Below, in pieces: positions 42,349 through 51,556 of a stretch of DNA of 64,000 nt (the first letter of the stretch is position 1; each line of letters starts with the position of its first letter). Below the pieces are notes generated by a model. It saw only the letters and a program-made list of their open reading frames with translations. It made no database searches and was not told the origin of the DNA. This DNA is from an uncultured Verrucomicrobiales bacterium (GTDB lineage: Bacteria; Verrucomicrobiota; Verrucomicrobiia; Verrucomicrobiales; Akkermansiaceae). The position numbers and the translations under genes are program-made. Location: the NCBI GenBank assembly GCA_937928545.1, contig CALGJQ010000013.1, forward strand, positions 39,120 through 103,119, read 5' to 3'.

Positions 42349-44106
42349 ATGACCATTTCTGAAACTCTTCGCGAGAAAGTTCTCGCTGCACTTGAAGCTC
42401 TGGATGTTTCTTTGCCTGATCCTTCTCGGATTCAGGTGACGAAAGCGGCGGATCTGCGCTTTGGAGATTTTCAATCCAATGCGGCGATGATGCTGGCGAA
42501 GCCGGCGGGGAAGAATCCGCGCGATTTTGCGGCGGAGTTGATGGAGAAGATGGACGCGGGTGATCTTTGTGAGATCTCGATTGCGGGTCCGGGTTTTTTG
42601 AATTTCACCTTGAAGGCGAAGGCCTGGGCCGATCTGGCACGGGCGCAATGGAGTTCTGATGACCTTTCGGTGATCCAGGTGGAATCGCCGCAGACTATCG
42701 TGGTGGATTTTTCGGCACCGAACGTGGCGAAGCCGATGCATGTCGGTCATATTCGCTCGACGATTATTGGAGAATGTCTTTCGCGGGTTGCTTCCAAGCT
42801 AGGTCATAATGTGATTAAGGACAATCACCTCGGCGACTGGGGAACTCAGTTTGGAATGGTGACTTGGGCTTGGAAAGCAGGTGTTGATGAAGAGAGTTTA
42901 GAAAAGGAGCCCTTGCAGGAATTGTTGAGGCTTTATCGGACCGCTTCTGATGCCTCGAAAGAGGATGAAGCGATTCGCGAGGAATGCCGGGCGGAGTTGG
43001 TGAAATTACAGCAAGGAGATGCCGAGAATTTGGCAATCTGGACTCGCTGCGTCGAGCTGTCACGGAAGGGGCTGGATGCGATTTATGATCGCTTGGATGT
43101 GCGCTTTGACCACTGGCTAGGTGAAAGCGATTACAACGATGCTTTGGCTCCGCTGGTCGATCAGCTCATCGCTGAGGGATATGCTAGGGAGAGTGATGGG
43201 GCGATTGGGATTTTTTCCAGTGAGTCGGTGAAGCCTAAGAATGATCCTTTTAAGGTGAATCGTGATGGTGAGTGGCAGGACTTTCCGATGTTGGTGAAAA
43301 AGAAGGATGGGGGCTTCAACTACGCCACCACTGACATCGCGACGGTGCAATTCCGGGTCGATGAATGGAAGGCGGACCAAATTTGGTATGTCGTTGATTT
43401 CCGCCAAGGAGGGCATTTTCAGCAGCTCTTTGATGTGTCGGCACGTCTTGGATATGATCAAGTGAACCTTGTTCATGTTTCCTTTGGTACGATCCTGGGG
43501 AAAGATGGGAAGCCCTTGAAGACTCGGGCGGGAGATCTTCCCCAATTAGAAGATGTGCTGGATGATGCGGTGAAGGCGGCGCAAATCGTCGTCGATGCAA
43601 AAAGCCGCCTTGAAAGTGCTGAAGAGAAGAAAGAGCTGGCGGAATTGATCGGAGTGAACTCGGTGAAGTTTACCGAGCTTTCACACCATCGCATGTCTGA
43701 CTATGTCTTTGATCTTGAGAAGATGGTGGCTTTGGAGGGAGATACCGCGCCGTATCTTCTTTATAGCTATGTGCGGGCACGCTCGATTTTTAGAAAGCTC
43801 GATGCTGAGGTTTGCTTAGATAGCGCGAATTTGGTGCTCGTTGAGAAGGCTGAGGTTCATCTGGTTCGGATGCTGAGTCGCTATAGCGATCAGATTCATC
43901 AGGTTTTGGATGATTACCGTCCTAATCTTCTTGCGACGTATCTTTTGGAGGTGGCGCGGGCCTTTCATTCTTTCTTCGAGGCCTGTCCGGTCTTGAAGTC
44001 GGAGGGACAAACACGGGAAAGCCGCTTGATCCTCTGTGATTTGACCTCCAAGGTGCTCAAGGATGGCCTGAATCTTTTGGCGATTCCAGTTCCTGAGCGG
44101 ATGTAG
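42349..44106 (+). CDS. argS: arginyl-tRNA synthetase
   Basis: The 585-residue class I synthetase has the HIGH-type motif HVGH in VAKPMHVGHIRST, the preceding VVDFSAPN, and a KMSKS equivalent in GKDGKPLKTRAGD, as is common in ArgRS. The N-terminal ArgRS-specific domain (additional domain 1 with GDFQSNAAM and GPGFLNFTL) and the C-terminal DALR anticodon-binding domain with the ending LLAIPVPERM are complete. It charges tRNA-Arg. It lies in a tight row with the EIIA gene and proB (2-bp gap). Confidence 0.96.
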   Translation: MTISETLREKVLAALEALDVSLPDPSRIQVTKAADLRFGDFQSNAAMMLAKPAGKNPRDFAAELMEKMDAGDLCEISIAGPGFLNFTLKAKAWADLARAQWSSDDLSVIQVESPQTIVVDFSAPNVAKPMHVGHIRSTIIGECLSRVASKLGHNVIKDNHLGDWGTQFGMVTWAWKAGVDEESLEKEPLQELLRLYRTASDASKEDEAIREECRAELVKLQQGDAENLAIWTRCVELSRKGLDAIYDRLDVRFDHWLGESDYNDALAPLVDQLIAEGYARESDGAIGIFSSESVKPKNDPFKVNRDGEWQDFPMLVKKKDGGFNYATTDIATVQFRVDEWKADQIWYVVDFRQGGHFQQLFDVSARLGYDQVNLVHVSFGTILGKDGKPLKTRAGDLPQLEDVLDDAVKAAQIVVDAKSRLESAEEKKELAELIGVNSVKFTELSHHRMSDYVFDLEKMVALEGDTAPYLLYSYVRARSIFRKLDAEVCLDSANLVLVEKAEVHLVRMLSRYSDQIHQVLDDYRPNLLATYLLEVARAFHSFFEACPVLKSEGQTRESRLILCDLTSKVLKDGLNLLAIPVPERM

Positions 44107-44108
44107 CT

Positions 44109-44852
44109 ATGAAAGAAACGATTGTCATCAAAATCGGCACGGGAGTTCTCACTCGTGAGAATGGGACGCTCGACGGCGCTTCGTTGGTTCGACTGGTGAC
44201 GGCGGTCGCGGAGCTGAAGGCTCGCGGTCATTCTTGTGTGATGGTCTCTTCCGGCGCAGTGGGTGCGGGAGTGAGTGCGCTTTCGCTCGGAGCCTATCCT
44301 GATGATGTGGAAACACGGCAAGCTGCGGCGGCGATTGGACAAGCTCGCTTGATGCAGCGGTATCAAACGCTTTTTGAGCAATTCGACCTCGATGTGGCTC
44401 AGCTTCTTTTGACGGGTTCTGATTTGAAAGATCATCGAGAGCGAGTTTCGGCGACCATGAATCGCCTTCTTCTGGAAGGAAACATTGTCCCGATCGTGAA
44501 TGAGAATGATTCGGTGGCGATCGAGGAGCTGCGAGTGGGGGATAACGATATGCTTTCAGCTCGGGTTGCCGAGCTTCTAGGAGCTAAGACTCTCATTCTT
44601 CTGACAACCGTAGATGGGCTTTTAGATCAAAATGATGCATTGATTGAGCGCGTTCATGATCTAGACGAGCTTGGTGGGGTGATCCGTTCTGAGAGTGGAA
44701 AATTTTCGATCGGGGGAATGGCTTCGAAGCTTGAAGCGGTTAGATGTGCAACTGAGTGGGGAATTGAGGTGTTGATCGCAAACGGAAGAAACCCTGAGCA
44801 ATTGTTGGACCTCATTGAAGGGAAAGGCAAAGCAACTCGTTTCAAAGTTTAG
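44109..44852 (+). CDS. proB: glutamate 5-kinase without PUA domain
   Basis: The 247-residue protein contains the full amino-acid-kinase fold: VIKIGTGVLT, the glutamate-binding VSSGAVGAG, the IVNENDSVA segment and the ATP-site region TTVDGLL followed by GGMASKLEA. It phosphorylates glutamate in the first step of proline synthesis. Bacterial ProB often has an extra C-terminal PUA domain (about 100 residues more); here the protein ends after the kinase fold, as in some shorter bacterial and eukaryotic kinases, so feedback control may differ. Neither proA nor proC is nearby. Confidence 0.92.
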   Translation: MKETIVIKIGTGVLTRENGTLDGASLVRLVTAVAELKARGHSCVMVSSGAVGAGVSALSLGAYPDDVETRQAAAAIGQARLMQRYQTLFEQFDLDVAQLLLTGSDLKDHRERVSATMNRLLLEGNIVPIVNENDSVAIEELRVGDNDMLSARVAELLGAKTLILLTTVDGLLDQNDALIERVHDLDELGGVIRSESGKFSIGGMASKLEAVRCATEWGIEVLIANGRNPEQLLDLIEGKGKATRFKV

Positions 44853-44860
44853 CTTTTTCC

Positions 44861-44914
44861 TTGTATCGGTTGTATCGGTATTGCCTCCTTCTGAGGTATT
44901 GCCTCCTTTTGAGC
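44861..44914 (+). repeat. short tandem direct repeats
   Basis: Two 9-mers TTGTATCGG (44861-44878) are followed by two 18-mers, TATTGCCTCCTTCTGAGG and a copy with two changes (44879-44914). They fill most of the gap between proB and its terminator. Confidence 0.85.
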
Positions 44915-44917
44915 CAT

Positions 44918-44957
44918 AAAAAAACCTCGAAGGCATTGCCTTCGAGGTTCTTTAATA
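44918..44957. terminator. bidirectional terminator between proB and the PEP-CTERM gene
   Basis: AACCTCGAAGGC and GCCTTCGAGGTT form a perfect 12-bp stem with a 3-nt loop, with an A run on the left and T-rich tail on the right, so it can stop transcription from both convergent genes. Confidence 0.88.
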
Positions 44958-44992
44958 ATTTTTGAGTTTCTAAAGAAGCTTCTGTAAGTTTT

Positions 44993-45655
44993 CTAGCGCT
45001 TACGACGGGCAACAAGGCCAAGTAAGGCAAGAAGGCCAAGTGAAGCTGTAGAGGGCTCTGGAACCGCACAGTAGCAAACTTCAACGTTGTCGATAGTGAC
45101 AGTGAATTCACTTCCTGGTCTGATCGTGTCATCGGAAGCGATGTTTTTGATCTGGTAGGAAGCGGCTCCTGTGATTGCGTAAGAACCGTCCTTACCTGGT
45201 TTGATCTCCTGCCTTTTTTCGTCGAAGACAAGAACTTCAAATCTCTCAGACTGTTCTGACCTAAAATCGAAGTTGAAATCGTAACAAGTATGGCAGAGAT
45301 CCCAAGTCTCGTCGCCAACAGCAATCGTGTCGGGAACGTTAATACCGGGGAGAGAGACCGTTGTTACCGCAGGATCGAAGGTGAAGCTAAGGAAGCTGCT
45401 GGAGATGTTCTGCACGGGAGCTGGTCCAGTGTAGCCGAGATCAAATGAGCCCGCGAAAGAGTTTGGTGCATCTGAATTCGTCGGGGCAAATTGGATGAAT
45501 TTGGTCTCAACCGTGATGTTGCCATTAAGGTCGTCTTCCCAACGTTCGGAGGATCCTTCGTAGCAAACCTTCCCGGTTGAGTCGGTTGTTTGTGCGGATA
45601 GCGTAGATAGTCCGATTGCGGACAGTCCGGCGAATGCAATTATAGTTTTTTTCAT
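44993..45655 (-). CDS. exported PEP-CTERM protein
   Basis: The 220-residue product has a signal peptide (MKKTIIAFAGLSAIGLSTLSAQ) shown by charge and hydrophobic core, and a C-terminal PEP-CTERM signal: VPEPSTAS, a hydrophobic helix and RRKR. The mature part is beta-rich with several Cys (DLCHTCYDF and EVCYCAVPEP), suggesting disulfides, and a DNVEVCY segment like other PEP-CTERM proteins where the domain ends just before the tail. It is the third exosortase substrate in the window. Its upstream 567-bp region is long and AT-rich. Confidence 0.82.
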   Translation of the reverse strand: MKKTIIAFAGLSAIGLSTLSAQTTDSTGKVCYEGSSERWEDDLNGNITVETKFIQFAPTNSDAPNSFAGSFDLGYTGPAPVQNISSSFLSFTFDPAVTTVSLPGINVPDTIAVGDETWDLCHTCYDFNFDFRSEQSERFEVLVFDEKRQEIKPGKDGSYAITGAASYQIKNIASDDTIRPGSEFTVTIDNVEVCYCAVPEPSTASLGLLALLGLVARRKR

Positions 45656-46222
45656 AAGGGTACTTTTTGGTGTCGATATGCCAAATCTTGAGCTAACTTT
45701 TTTTTTGATAGCCAGTTAGGGCGGATCGACACCCGGAAAAAAGCTCGAACTCGAGTTATGGTCAACAATCGGACTGCCTTTTTTTACAGAAAAATACCAA
45801 AAAAACTTGATATTTAGGTCTTTTAAACTATTTTTCATTGAGATTAATAGATTTTAGCGAGACCCCTCAAAAAAAATGAATCATTCTCTTTTTGTGAAAA
45901 ACCAAATTGATGAGAGGATTTAGTTCAGCATTGTTAAATTTTTATCAATATTGGTTCCATTTTGGGGCTTCTGCTGGATCAAGAGATTCTTTGGCTGATA
46001 GATCATGGTTCTAGATAGTTTGTTTTCGTCCAAGCTTTTATCGGTCGTCATGGATAAGTTGTCATTGATCTCCGTGGGTTCAAAGGGAGGTTTTTTGAGT
46101 TATTCAATGGGCGGCGCTAGTTCGACGTGCATGGGAAGGGTAAACACCTAGTGGGGCATAATTAGAGGTTTCGGTGTGATGTTTGCTTTTCAATTGCTCT
46201 TTGATTTGATCTTAATTAGCCC
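45656..46222. other. 567-bp AT-rich intergenic region
   Basis: It lies between the divergent PEP-CTERM and Wzz-like genes and should hold both promoters. It is much more AT-rich than the genes around it. No convincing open reading frame, hairpin terminator, RNA gene or clear promoter pair was found; runs of A and T near 45695-45704 and 45775-45795 are the only striking feature. Confidence 0.6.
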
Positions 46223-47122
46223 ATGAAACGACGTCGGGGACGCAGAGGGTTTTGGTGGTGGTCATGGCTTCTTGCCTTGGTCACGATCGCAGGAGTTGTG
46301 GGAGGTTTTTTCTATGGCAAGAAGCTGTGGCAAGACGGTCCTAAGGACTATCTCTCTTCGGCTAAGGTCTCGATTCATATTCGCCCGCCTTTTGTCGCGA
46401 AATCTGCGAAGCTTGATGATTCGGGAAGTCGCTTGAATAACATTACTGAGGAGGCCGTTTTGCGGGATATTAAATCGGATGAGGCTCTCGCTCCGATTGT
46501 TACGACCTTGGGTTTGTCTAAAGCTTGGGGACTGGGGACAGATGATGCAGTTGCCACTTTAAAGAGTTCAGTGGAATTGGACCATGAGCGTTTAATGAAT
46601 GAGCTATACGTGCGAGTTTCTAGACATGATCCAGTGGAAGCGGCGCAAATTGCTAATTTGATCGCGGATGGGATTTATGAACGGGTAAAGACGGTTGATC
46701 AGCAGCAGAAAGTCGAGGGAGAGAAGAAGTTGGAGTTGGAATTGCAACCTTTCGTGCAAGCGGAAGCGGAAGCGAGAGTGGCATTGAAGGATGCTTTAGT
46801 CGCAAAAGGTTTTGCTGCCGAACCTGAGCCTGGTTTGGGAGAGCGCCCTTATCTTCTGGACCCAATCATTCGCGATGCTCAATTAGAATGGGATTCTTCT
46901 AGGGAAACTTTGGTTGGGCTAAAGGCATCGCAAAGGGCATTTGAAAATCACTGGAGTAAAAGTGTGAGGCCGACCATTGTTGTTGAGAAAGCGGTGCCTG
47001 CGCCGGGTTTTTACGGGCCTGCAGCGGAGCCAATTCAGATGCAATGGGCGCTTTATGGTCTGACCTTTGGCCTCATCTTGGGCTCAATTCTGTCCCTGAT
47101 TTGTTGGAAGTTTTTTCCTTAG
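46223..47122 (+). CDS. Wzz-like membrane protein (polysaccharide chain-length type)
   Basis: The 299-residue protein has a very basic N-terminus (MKRRRGRRG), a membrane segment at about 11-31, a long extracytoplasmic region with coiled-coil potential (about 150-240, rich in Glu/Ala/Leu/Lys) and a second membrane segment at about 274-296. This two-helix plan with DYLSSAKVSIHIRPP after the first helix fits Wzz/GumC-type co-polymerases. The cytoplasmic tyrosine kinase domain of some relatives is missing. No polysaccharide genes are adjacent, so it may serve a locus elsewhere. It precedes the 701-residue exported protein by 32 bp. Confidence 0.75.
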   Translation: MKRRRGRRGFWWWSWLLALVTIAGVVGGFFYGKKLWQDGPKDYLSSAKVSIHIRPPFVAKSAKLDDSGSRLNNITEEAVLRDIKSDEALAPIVTTLGLSKAWGLGTDDAVATLKSSVELDHERLMNELYVRVSRHDPVEAAQIANLIADGIYERVKTVDQQQKVEGEKKLELELQPFVQAEAEARVALKDALVAKGFAAEPEPGLGERPYLLDPIIRDAQLEWDSSRETLVGLKASQRAFENHWSKSVRPTIVVEKAVPAPGFYGPAAEPIQMQWALYGLTFGLILGSILSLICWKFFP

Positions 47123-47154
47123 GCCCCTGAATCTACGAGACGGAAGCTTGTCGG

Positions 47155-49260
47155 ATGACTCCTGTAGTGCAAGTCTATAATCAGATGCGTTGGTTCATTC
47201 TTACTTTCTACCTCGGGAGTCTTGGCTTGTTTGCTAGCGAGCCATCTAAGGCGGCACTGCAACTGTTTCAGAAGATACAGGGGGCAGACTCGGTCCAAGT
47301 GAACGATGAACTAGCGATCTCAAGCTTTTGTGGACCTGAGAAGAGGAAGCTGATCCGTTCTCGTTGGGAAGAGAGGATTTCTTGGCTGAAAGGAAGCGAT
47401 TTTGAGCTTTCTCCAATACTCGAGAAAATTGATGGAGAGCTTGCCGTTGTTCTGCTGGGTGCTCGTAGTGAGGCGAGCCCGGATGCGGCTTCGGTGATGG
47501 CTTTGGGATTGGTTAAGAAAGGAGAAGAGTGGAAAGTGACTCCACTCGAAGGGAGTTTTGACAATGCTGGGCTAGGATTTGGTCGAGCAATGAGAGATCG
47601 CATCAAAGCCTTGGAGCAGTGGATGGTTTCGGAAAAAATCAGCGCTGCGGCCAAGCTGCGGCAGGAAGAGCAGGAGAGGTTCCGAAAGTCGATGGAGGGA
47701 CTGGTGGGTCTCGATAAGCTGAAGTTGGAGGACCCGGAAGATGCCTTGGTCGAATTTTTAAAGGCTGCTCATGCAGGCGAGACGGAGCAGCTCCTGGTGT
47801 GGCAAGGCATTCTTGAGCGAGATCAACTTCCCGAACGTGATTGGGATCGCGATATCCGCGCCACTCGGAAGGGAATGGGAAACCAGGACTTTCGCTCAGC
47901 GTGGAGGGTCTTGAAATCAAACAAGGTGATGAAGGTCATCGTTGAAGGACATGGTGATGAAGAGGATGCCAATTATTTAGCTTCGTTTTTGTCGACTTTT
48001 CGGACGGATCCTCGGAATGACACTTTAAATCCGGTCCGCTTTCAGATGTTTATGACCGATCGCGGATGGCGGATTAGGCTCCCACCGTATCTGGCCTATG
48101 ATGAAGAATCTGTTGCGATTCATCGAGAAGCCTTCGATGAGCAGTTTGAGTGGGAGGACCGCAATAGTGCGAGGGAGATGGGGTACGTTTTCGAAGCCGA
48201 AAATGAAGCTATCCGAACCGCTGAACCGAAAGAGATGTTAGAGGGGGTCATGGCAGATTTAAAGGCAGGCGACGTGCATACTTTTCTACAACGTCATTAC
48301 CGAGAAGAGGAACGATTTGATGATGAGGAAGGTGAGGATGACGAAGAAGCTGAAGAGGATGAACTTGAGTTAGACAACGAAAAAATCGATGAGCGCCGGA
48401 TGGAGCGATATCGTGAGGCTCTGACTTGGTGGGGTTCTGCTCTCGGCAAAAAGGAGACCGTCAAGGTTCACCTTCACAAGACTTATCGTGAAGGAGATCT
48501 AGCTCTTGGAGTTTTTGAGGTGGGGACAGACGAAAGTGGATGGAAGCCTCACTATCTTAATATTTGGATGGCGAAGGAAGATGATGGATGGATGCTGCTG
48601 CCTGGCGTGGTGATCCCCTTAGAACACTCGATCGCTCCCACGTTGACTGAAGCGCAAGGTAAGATCTCGGAAATCTATGCCGCTGATCGAGCTAAAGTAG
48701 TGAAAGACTTTGTCGCAGGAGTATTGAAAACCTTCGGGATCGATGATCCGACGGGGGCGGCCATTGACGAGGCCGGAGGGCGAAAGATTGTTGAAGCGTG
48801 GAACGAGGTGGCCTTGAACGGTTCGGTGAACGACTTGATTTTAAAATCAGCAGTTCGAGCCATTCCGGAGGACCCTGAAAAATTCATGCGAAACATTGGC
48901 TACCTTCGTTCATCGGCGGCGGCTTCGGATAAGCCCGATCGCTTTCTTGCATCGATGGTCGCGGGGAGGTATCGGGCCTTCTCGATGATGGTCAATGCGA
49001 GGCCTGAGATTGAACCATCGTTCCCTCTGGTCCTCGTCGTTCCGACAAAAGACGGGTATCGTGTTTTAACAGATATCGAACTGCCATTGGAGACAAACAA
49101 AGGTTGGTCAATTTTAAATGATGATCGGATCAAAGCGCTTCAGGCCAAACTTTCTGAGGAAGATCTCGCTTCGATTGTTAAGTTGCGTGAGTGGCATCAA
49201 AAAGTAGCTCGTCCTGCTTGGGAGCAATGGAACCTTGAGCAAGACTCAAAAGCGGAATGA
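47155..49260 (+). CDS. exported protein of unknown function coupled to MoxR
   Basis: The 701-residue protein is not recognised. It has a signal peptide or N-terminal anchor (about 11-27), then mostly helical sequence with three separated blocks ending in a similar pattern of strand, G-W/Y and R/L residues (FQMFMTDRGWRIRL, LNIWMAKEDDGWMLLPG and LVLVVPTKDGYRVLT). These may be repeated NTF2-like modules. A very acidic insert (EEGEDDEEAEEDELELD) lies near residue 395. Its stop codon overlaps the start of a MoxR ATPase gene by 4 bases, so the two proteins are probably made together. The ATP/AAA link suggests an assembly or quality-control role, which is inference. An alternative start a few codons later (MRWFIL) is possible. 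Confidence 0.7.
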   Translation: MTPVVQVYNQMRWFILTFYLGSLGLFASEPSKAALQLFQKIQGADSVQVNDELAISSFCGPEKRKLIRSRWEERISWLKGSDFELSPILEKIDGELAVVLLGARSEASPDAASVMALGLVKKGEEWKVTPLEGSFDNAGLGFGRAMRDRIKALEQWMVSEKISAAAKLRQEEQERFRKSMEGLVGLDKLKLEDPEDALVEFLKAAHAGETEQLLVWQGILERDQLPERDWDRDIRATRKGMGNQDFRSAWRVLKSNKVMKVIVEGHGDEEDANYLASFLSTFRTDPRNDTLNPVRFQMFMTDRGWRIRLPPYLAYDEESVAIHREAFDEQFEWEDRNSAREMGYVFEAENEAIRTAEPKEMLEGVMADLKAGDVHTFLQRHYREEERFDDEEGEDDEEAEEDELELDNEKIDERRMERYREALTWWGSALGKKETVKVHLHKTYREGDLALGVFEVGTDESGWKPHYLNIWMAKEDDGWMLLPGVVIPLEHSIAPTLTEAQGKISEIYAADRAKVVKDFVAGVLKTFGIDDPTGAAIDEAGGRKIVEAWNEVALNGSVNDLILKSAVRAIPEDPEKFMRNIGYLRSSAAASDKPDRFLASMVAGRYRAFSMMVNARPEIEPSFPLVLVVPTKDGYRVLTDIELPLETNKGWSILNDDRIKALQAKLSEEDLASIVKLREWHQKVARPAWEQWNLEQDSKAE

Positions 49261-50195
49261 TGGAAGTCACGGAGATCGTATCACGCCTCGAAGAATCAGT
49301 TCAATCTGTCATGCTGGGACAGAAGGAATCAGTTCGCCGGGTCTTAGCCACGATGATGGCTGGCGGACACGTCTTGCTGGAAGATGTTCCCGGGACTGGA
49401 AAGACGACACTAGCGAAAGCGATTGCGGCTTCGATGGGGGAAGCCCACTTTCAGCGAATCCAATTTACCCCAGACCTCTTGCCTTCCGATATTTTGGGGG
49501 TGAGTGTTCTTGATTCTAAGAATTCGACCTTCGAGTTTCATCGAGGGCCGATCTTTAGCGATATTCTATTGGCCGATGAGGTGAATCGCGCCTCTCCGAG
49601 GACGCAAAGTGCTCTGCTGGAAGCGATGGCGGAGAAGCAAGTAACTATTGAAGGCACTCGCTATGACCTCGGTGATCTCTTTTTCGTCATTGCGACTCAG
49701 AATCCGGTGGAACTGCGCGGCACCTATCCGCTTCCAGAAGCTCAGATGGATCGCTTCGCTTATCAATGTTCGCTTGGCTACGTTTCGGTCGAAGAGGAAA
49801 TGGCGATTCTGAATGCGCAGGAAAAGGAGCATCCATTGAGCAAGGTCAGAGCGGTGGTGAATCGCGAGGAACTTCTGCAGGTTCGCCATGCAGTCTCGCA
49901 GGTCGCGATCACTCAGCCGCTGCAAGAATACCTCGTTCGTCTGGTCGCAGCCACCCGTAAGCGGCCGGGGGTGAAGTTGGCGGCGAGTCCACGAGCTTCG
50001 CTCAACCTTCTCCGGATTTCTCAAGCTCTCAGCCTTTTCGAAGGTCGCGATTTTGTTCTTCCTGAAACTATTCAATCACTCGCTTCAGGTGTTATTGGTC
50101 ATCGCTTAGTCCTCGAAGCTGATGCCCACTATGCGGGTCGAAGTGGCCAGTCCGTGGTTGATGAGATTGTGCAAGAACTGGCGGTTCCCGTTTAA
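49257..50195 (+). CDS. MoxR family AAA+ ATPase, second copy
   Basis: The 312-residue ATPase has Walker A EDVPGTGKTTLAK, Walker B LLADEVNRASPRTQ, the sensor region VIATQNPVELRGTYPLPEAQMDRF and the C-terminal lid with SPRASLNLLR. It differs from the MoxR at 4063-5076 throughout, so it is a paralogue, not a recent duplication. The usual DUF58 neighbour is absent: upstream is the 701-residue exported protein with a 4-base overlap, and downstream is a convergent transporter gene. The second methionine (49260) could also be the start. Confidence 0.92.
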   Translation: MMEVTEIVSRLEESVQSVMLGQKESVRRVLATMMAGGHVLLEDVPGTGKTTLAKAIAASMGEAHFQRIQFTPDLLPSDILGVSVLDSKNSTFEFHRGPIFSDILLADEVNRASPRTQSALLEAMAEKQVTIEGTRYDLGDLFFVIATQNPVELRGTYPLPEAQMDRFAYQCSLGYVSVEEEMAILNAQEKEHPLSKVRAVVNREELLQVRHAVSQVAITQPLQEYLVRLVAATRKRPGVKLAASPRASLNLLRISQALSLFEGRDFVLPETIQSLASGVIGHRLVLEADAHYAGRSGQSVVDEIVQELAVPV

Positions 50196-51556
50196 GTGAT
50201 GGCGAACTTCGCCACGGCGTAGATTCCGGCAGCAGCGATTGAAAGGCAACTGAGCCAGAGAGCGGTATCGAATTTCCGACTGGGTCTAAGCTCTTGAGGA
50301 AGCCAGCGATAGCGCATGACTAATGCGGCAAAGACGACGATGAAAAGAATGAGAGTCGTCAATGATCCTCCGATAATAATCATCAGGCCGGGAGCCTTGA
50401 AGGTGAAGTAGAGGATGCTCCAAATGATCGGGAATAAAACGGAAAGGAAAGCGATGGATTTTTTCCGCTGAGCGGCCACTTCAAAATCGATCCAGCCGAA
50501 GCGCCCGAAGGCATCCGAAAAAAGACGGCTCCACGCGGCGAGCGACGCGAGAAGCGTTGAGAAGAGGACGACTAGAGCTCCGAGGAGGAAGGCGTTTTCA
50601 GCCCAAGCTCCGAGGGTGTCGGTGTACATCCGTGAGAGGACAGGAACGAGGGCTTCTTTTTCTGGGACTAAGCCCTGACGATGAAGAATGGCGGCACCGA
50701 GAAGGTAAAAGAGGCCAGTGACGACCGTGTAACAAATCATCGAAAGAGTCGCGTCCATCTGCATGACTCGGATCCAGCCTTTCGCGCGTTTGAGCCATGC
50801 CTCTCGATTTTCCTTTGGCTCGGGGCCGGTGAAAGAAGCATATCCCTTTTCGATGAGCCAATAATTGTAAGCCAGAATTTCATCGCCACCCACGCCCGTG
50901 ATGCTGAAGGCGCCCAGCGCAAGGAGGAGGACGCCGGCGGGCAAGGCGAATCCAAAGCCGGAGCTCACCTCAGCTCCCGAGATTGCGAATGGAGTCCATT
51001 GGAGAGCGATCACCGAGACGATTGTTAGAAGGGTGAAGAGTCCAATCATGATGATCGACCATTTTTCGATGGGTCCATAGATTCCACGGAAGACAATGAT
51101 CATCGCGGCGGTTCCTGCGACGATCGTCCAAATGACCTGGCTATAATCGCCGAGGTTCCAGAGTTCGGTGAAAACGAGGGCGACTCCTCCGATGACTCCT
51201 CCCACTTGGAGGGTTTTGAGAAGTTGGATGACAAACCAGCTCCAAACGGCCCAACCAGCACGGCCAAACTTCGGTCCGGGGAGTTCATCAAGCGCCTGCA
51301 TCGAGGTCTTGCCTGAGTAGATTGTAAAGCGACCAAATTCGATTTGAACCGCGACTTTAACGAGGCAAGAAAAGAGGATGAGCCAGAGACAAATGAAGCC
51401 AACTTTGGCACCGAAGAGAGTGGTCGCGATGAGTTCACCAGATCCTACAATAGAGGCCGAGAGAACGAAGCCGGGTCCAAGGCGTTTGAGCGTTCCTACG
51501 AGGTCAGTAGGCGGCTCGATGACCTTGTCGGGAGTCCTTAGGTAGGGATTTGACAT
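50192..51556 (-). CDS. NRAMP-related transporter with altered metal motif
   Basis: The 454-residue protein has about eleven to twelve hydrophobic segments and aligns by eye with NRAMP divalent-metal transporters (GPGFVLSASIVG in helix 1 and GAFSITGVGGDEI in helix 6). The hallmark DPGN of helix 1 is replaced by SGEL, and the MPH of helix 6 by GGDE, so the manganese/iron site is not conserved. Related proteins without DPGN include magnesium and aluminium transporters, so substrate cannot be assumed. It overlaps the convergent MoxR gene by 4 bases at the 3' ends. A 13-bp hairpin lies 55 bp upstream of its start. Confidence 0.8.
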   Translation of the reverse strand: MSNPYLRTPDKVIEPPTDLVGTLKRLGPGFVLSASIVGSGELIATTLFGAKVGFICLWLILFSCLVKVAVQIEFGRFTIYSGKTSMQALDELPGPKFGRAGWAVWSWFVIQLLKTLQVGGVIGGVALVFTELWNLGDYSQVIWTIVAGTAAMIIVFRGIYGPIEKWSIIMIGLFTLLTIVSVIALQWTPFAISGAEVSSGFGFALPAGVLLLALGAFSITGVGGDEILAYNYWLIEKGYASFTGPEPKENREAWLKRAKGWIRVMQMDATLSMICYTVVTGLFYLLGAAILHRQGLVPEKEALVPVLSRMYTDTLGAWAENAFLLGALVVLFSTLLASLAAWSRLFSDAFGRFGWIDFEVAAQRKKSIAFLSVLFPIIWSILYFTFKAPGLMIIIGGSLTTLILFIVVFAALVMRYRWLPQELRPSRKFDTALWLSCLSIAAAGIYAVAKFAIT

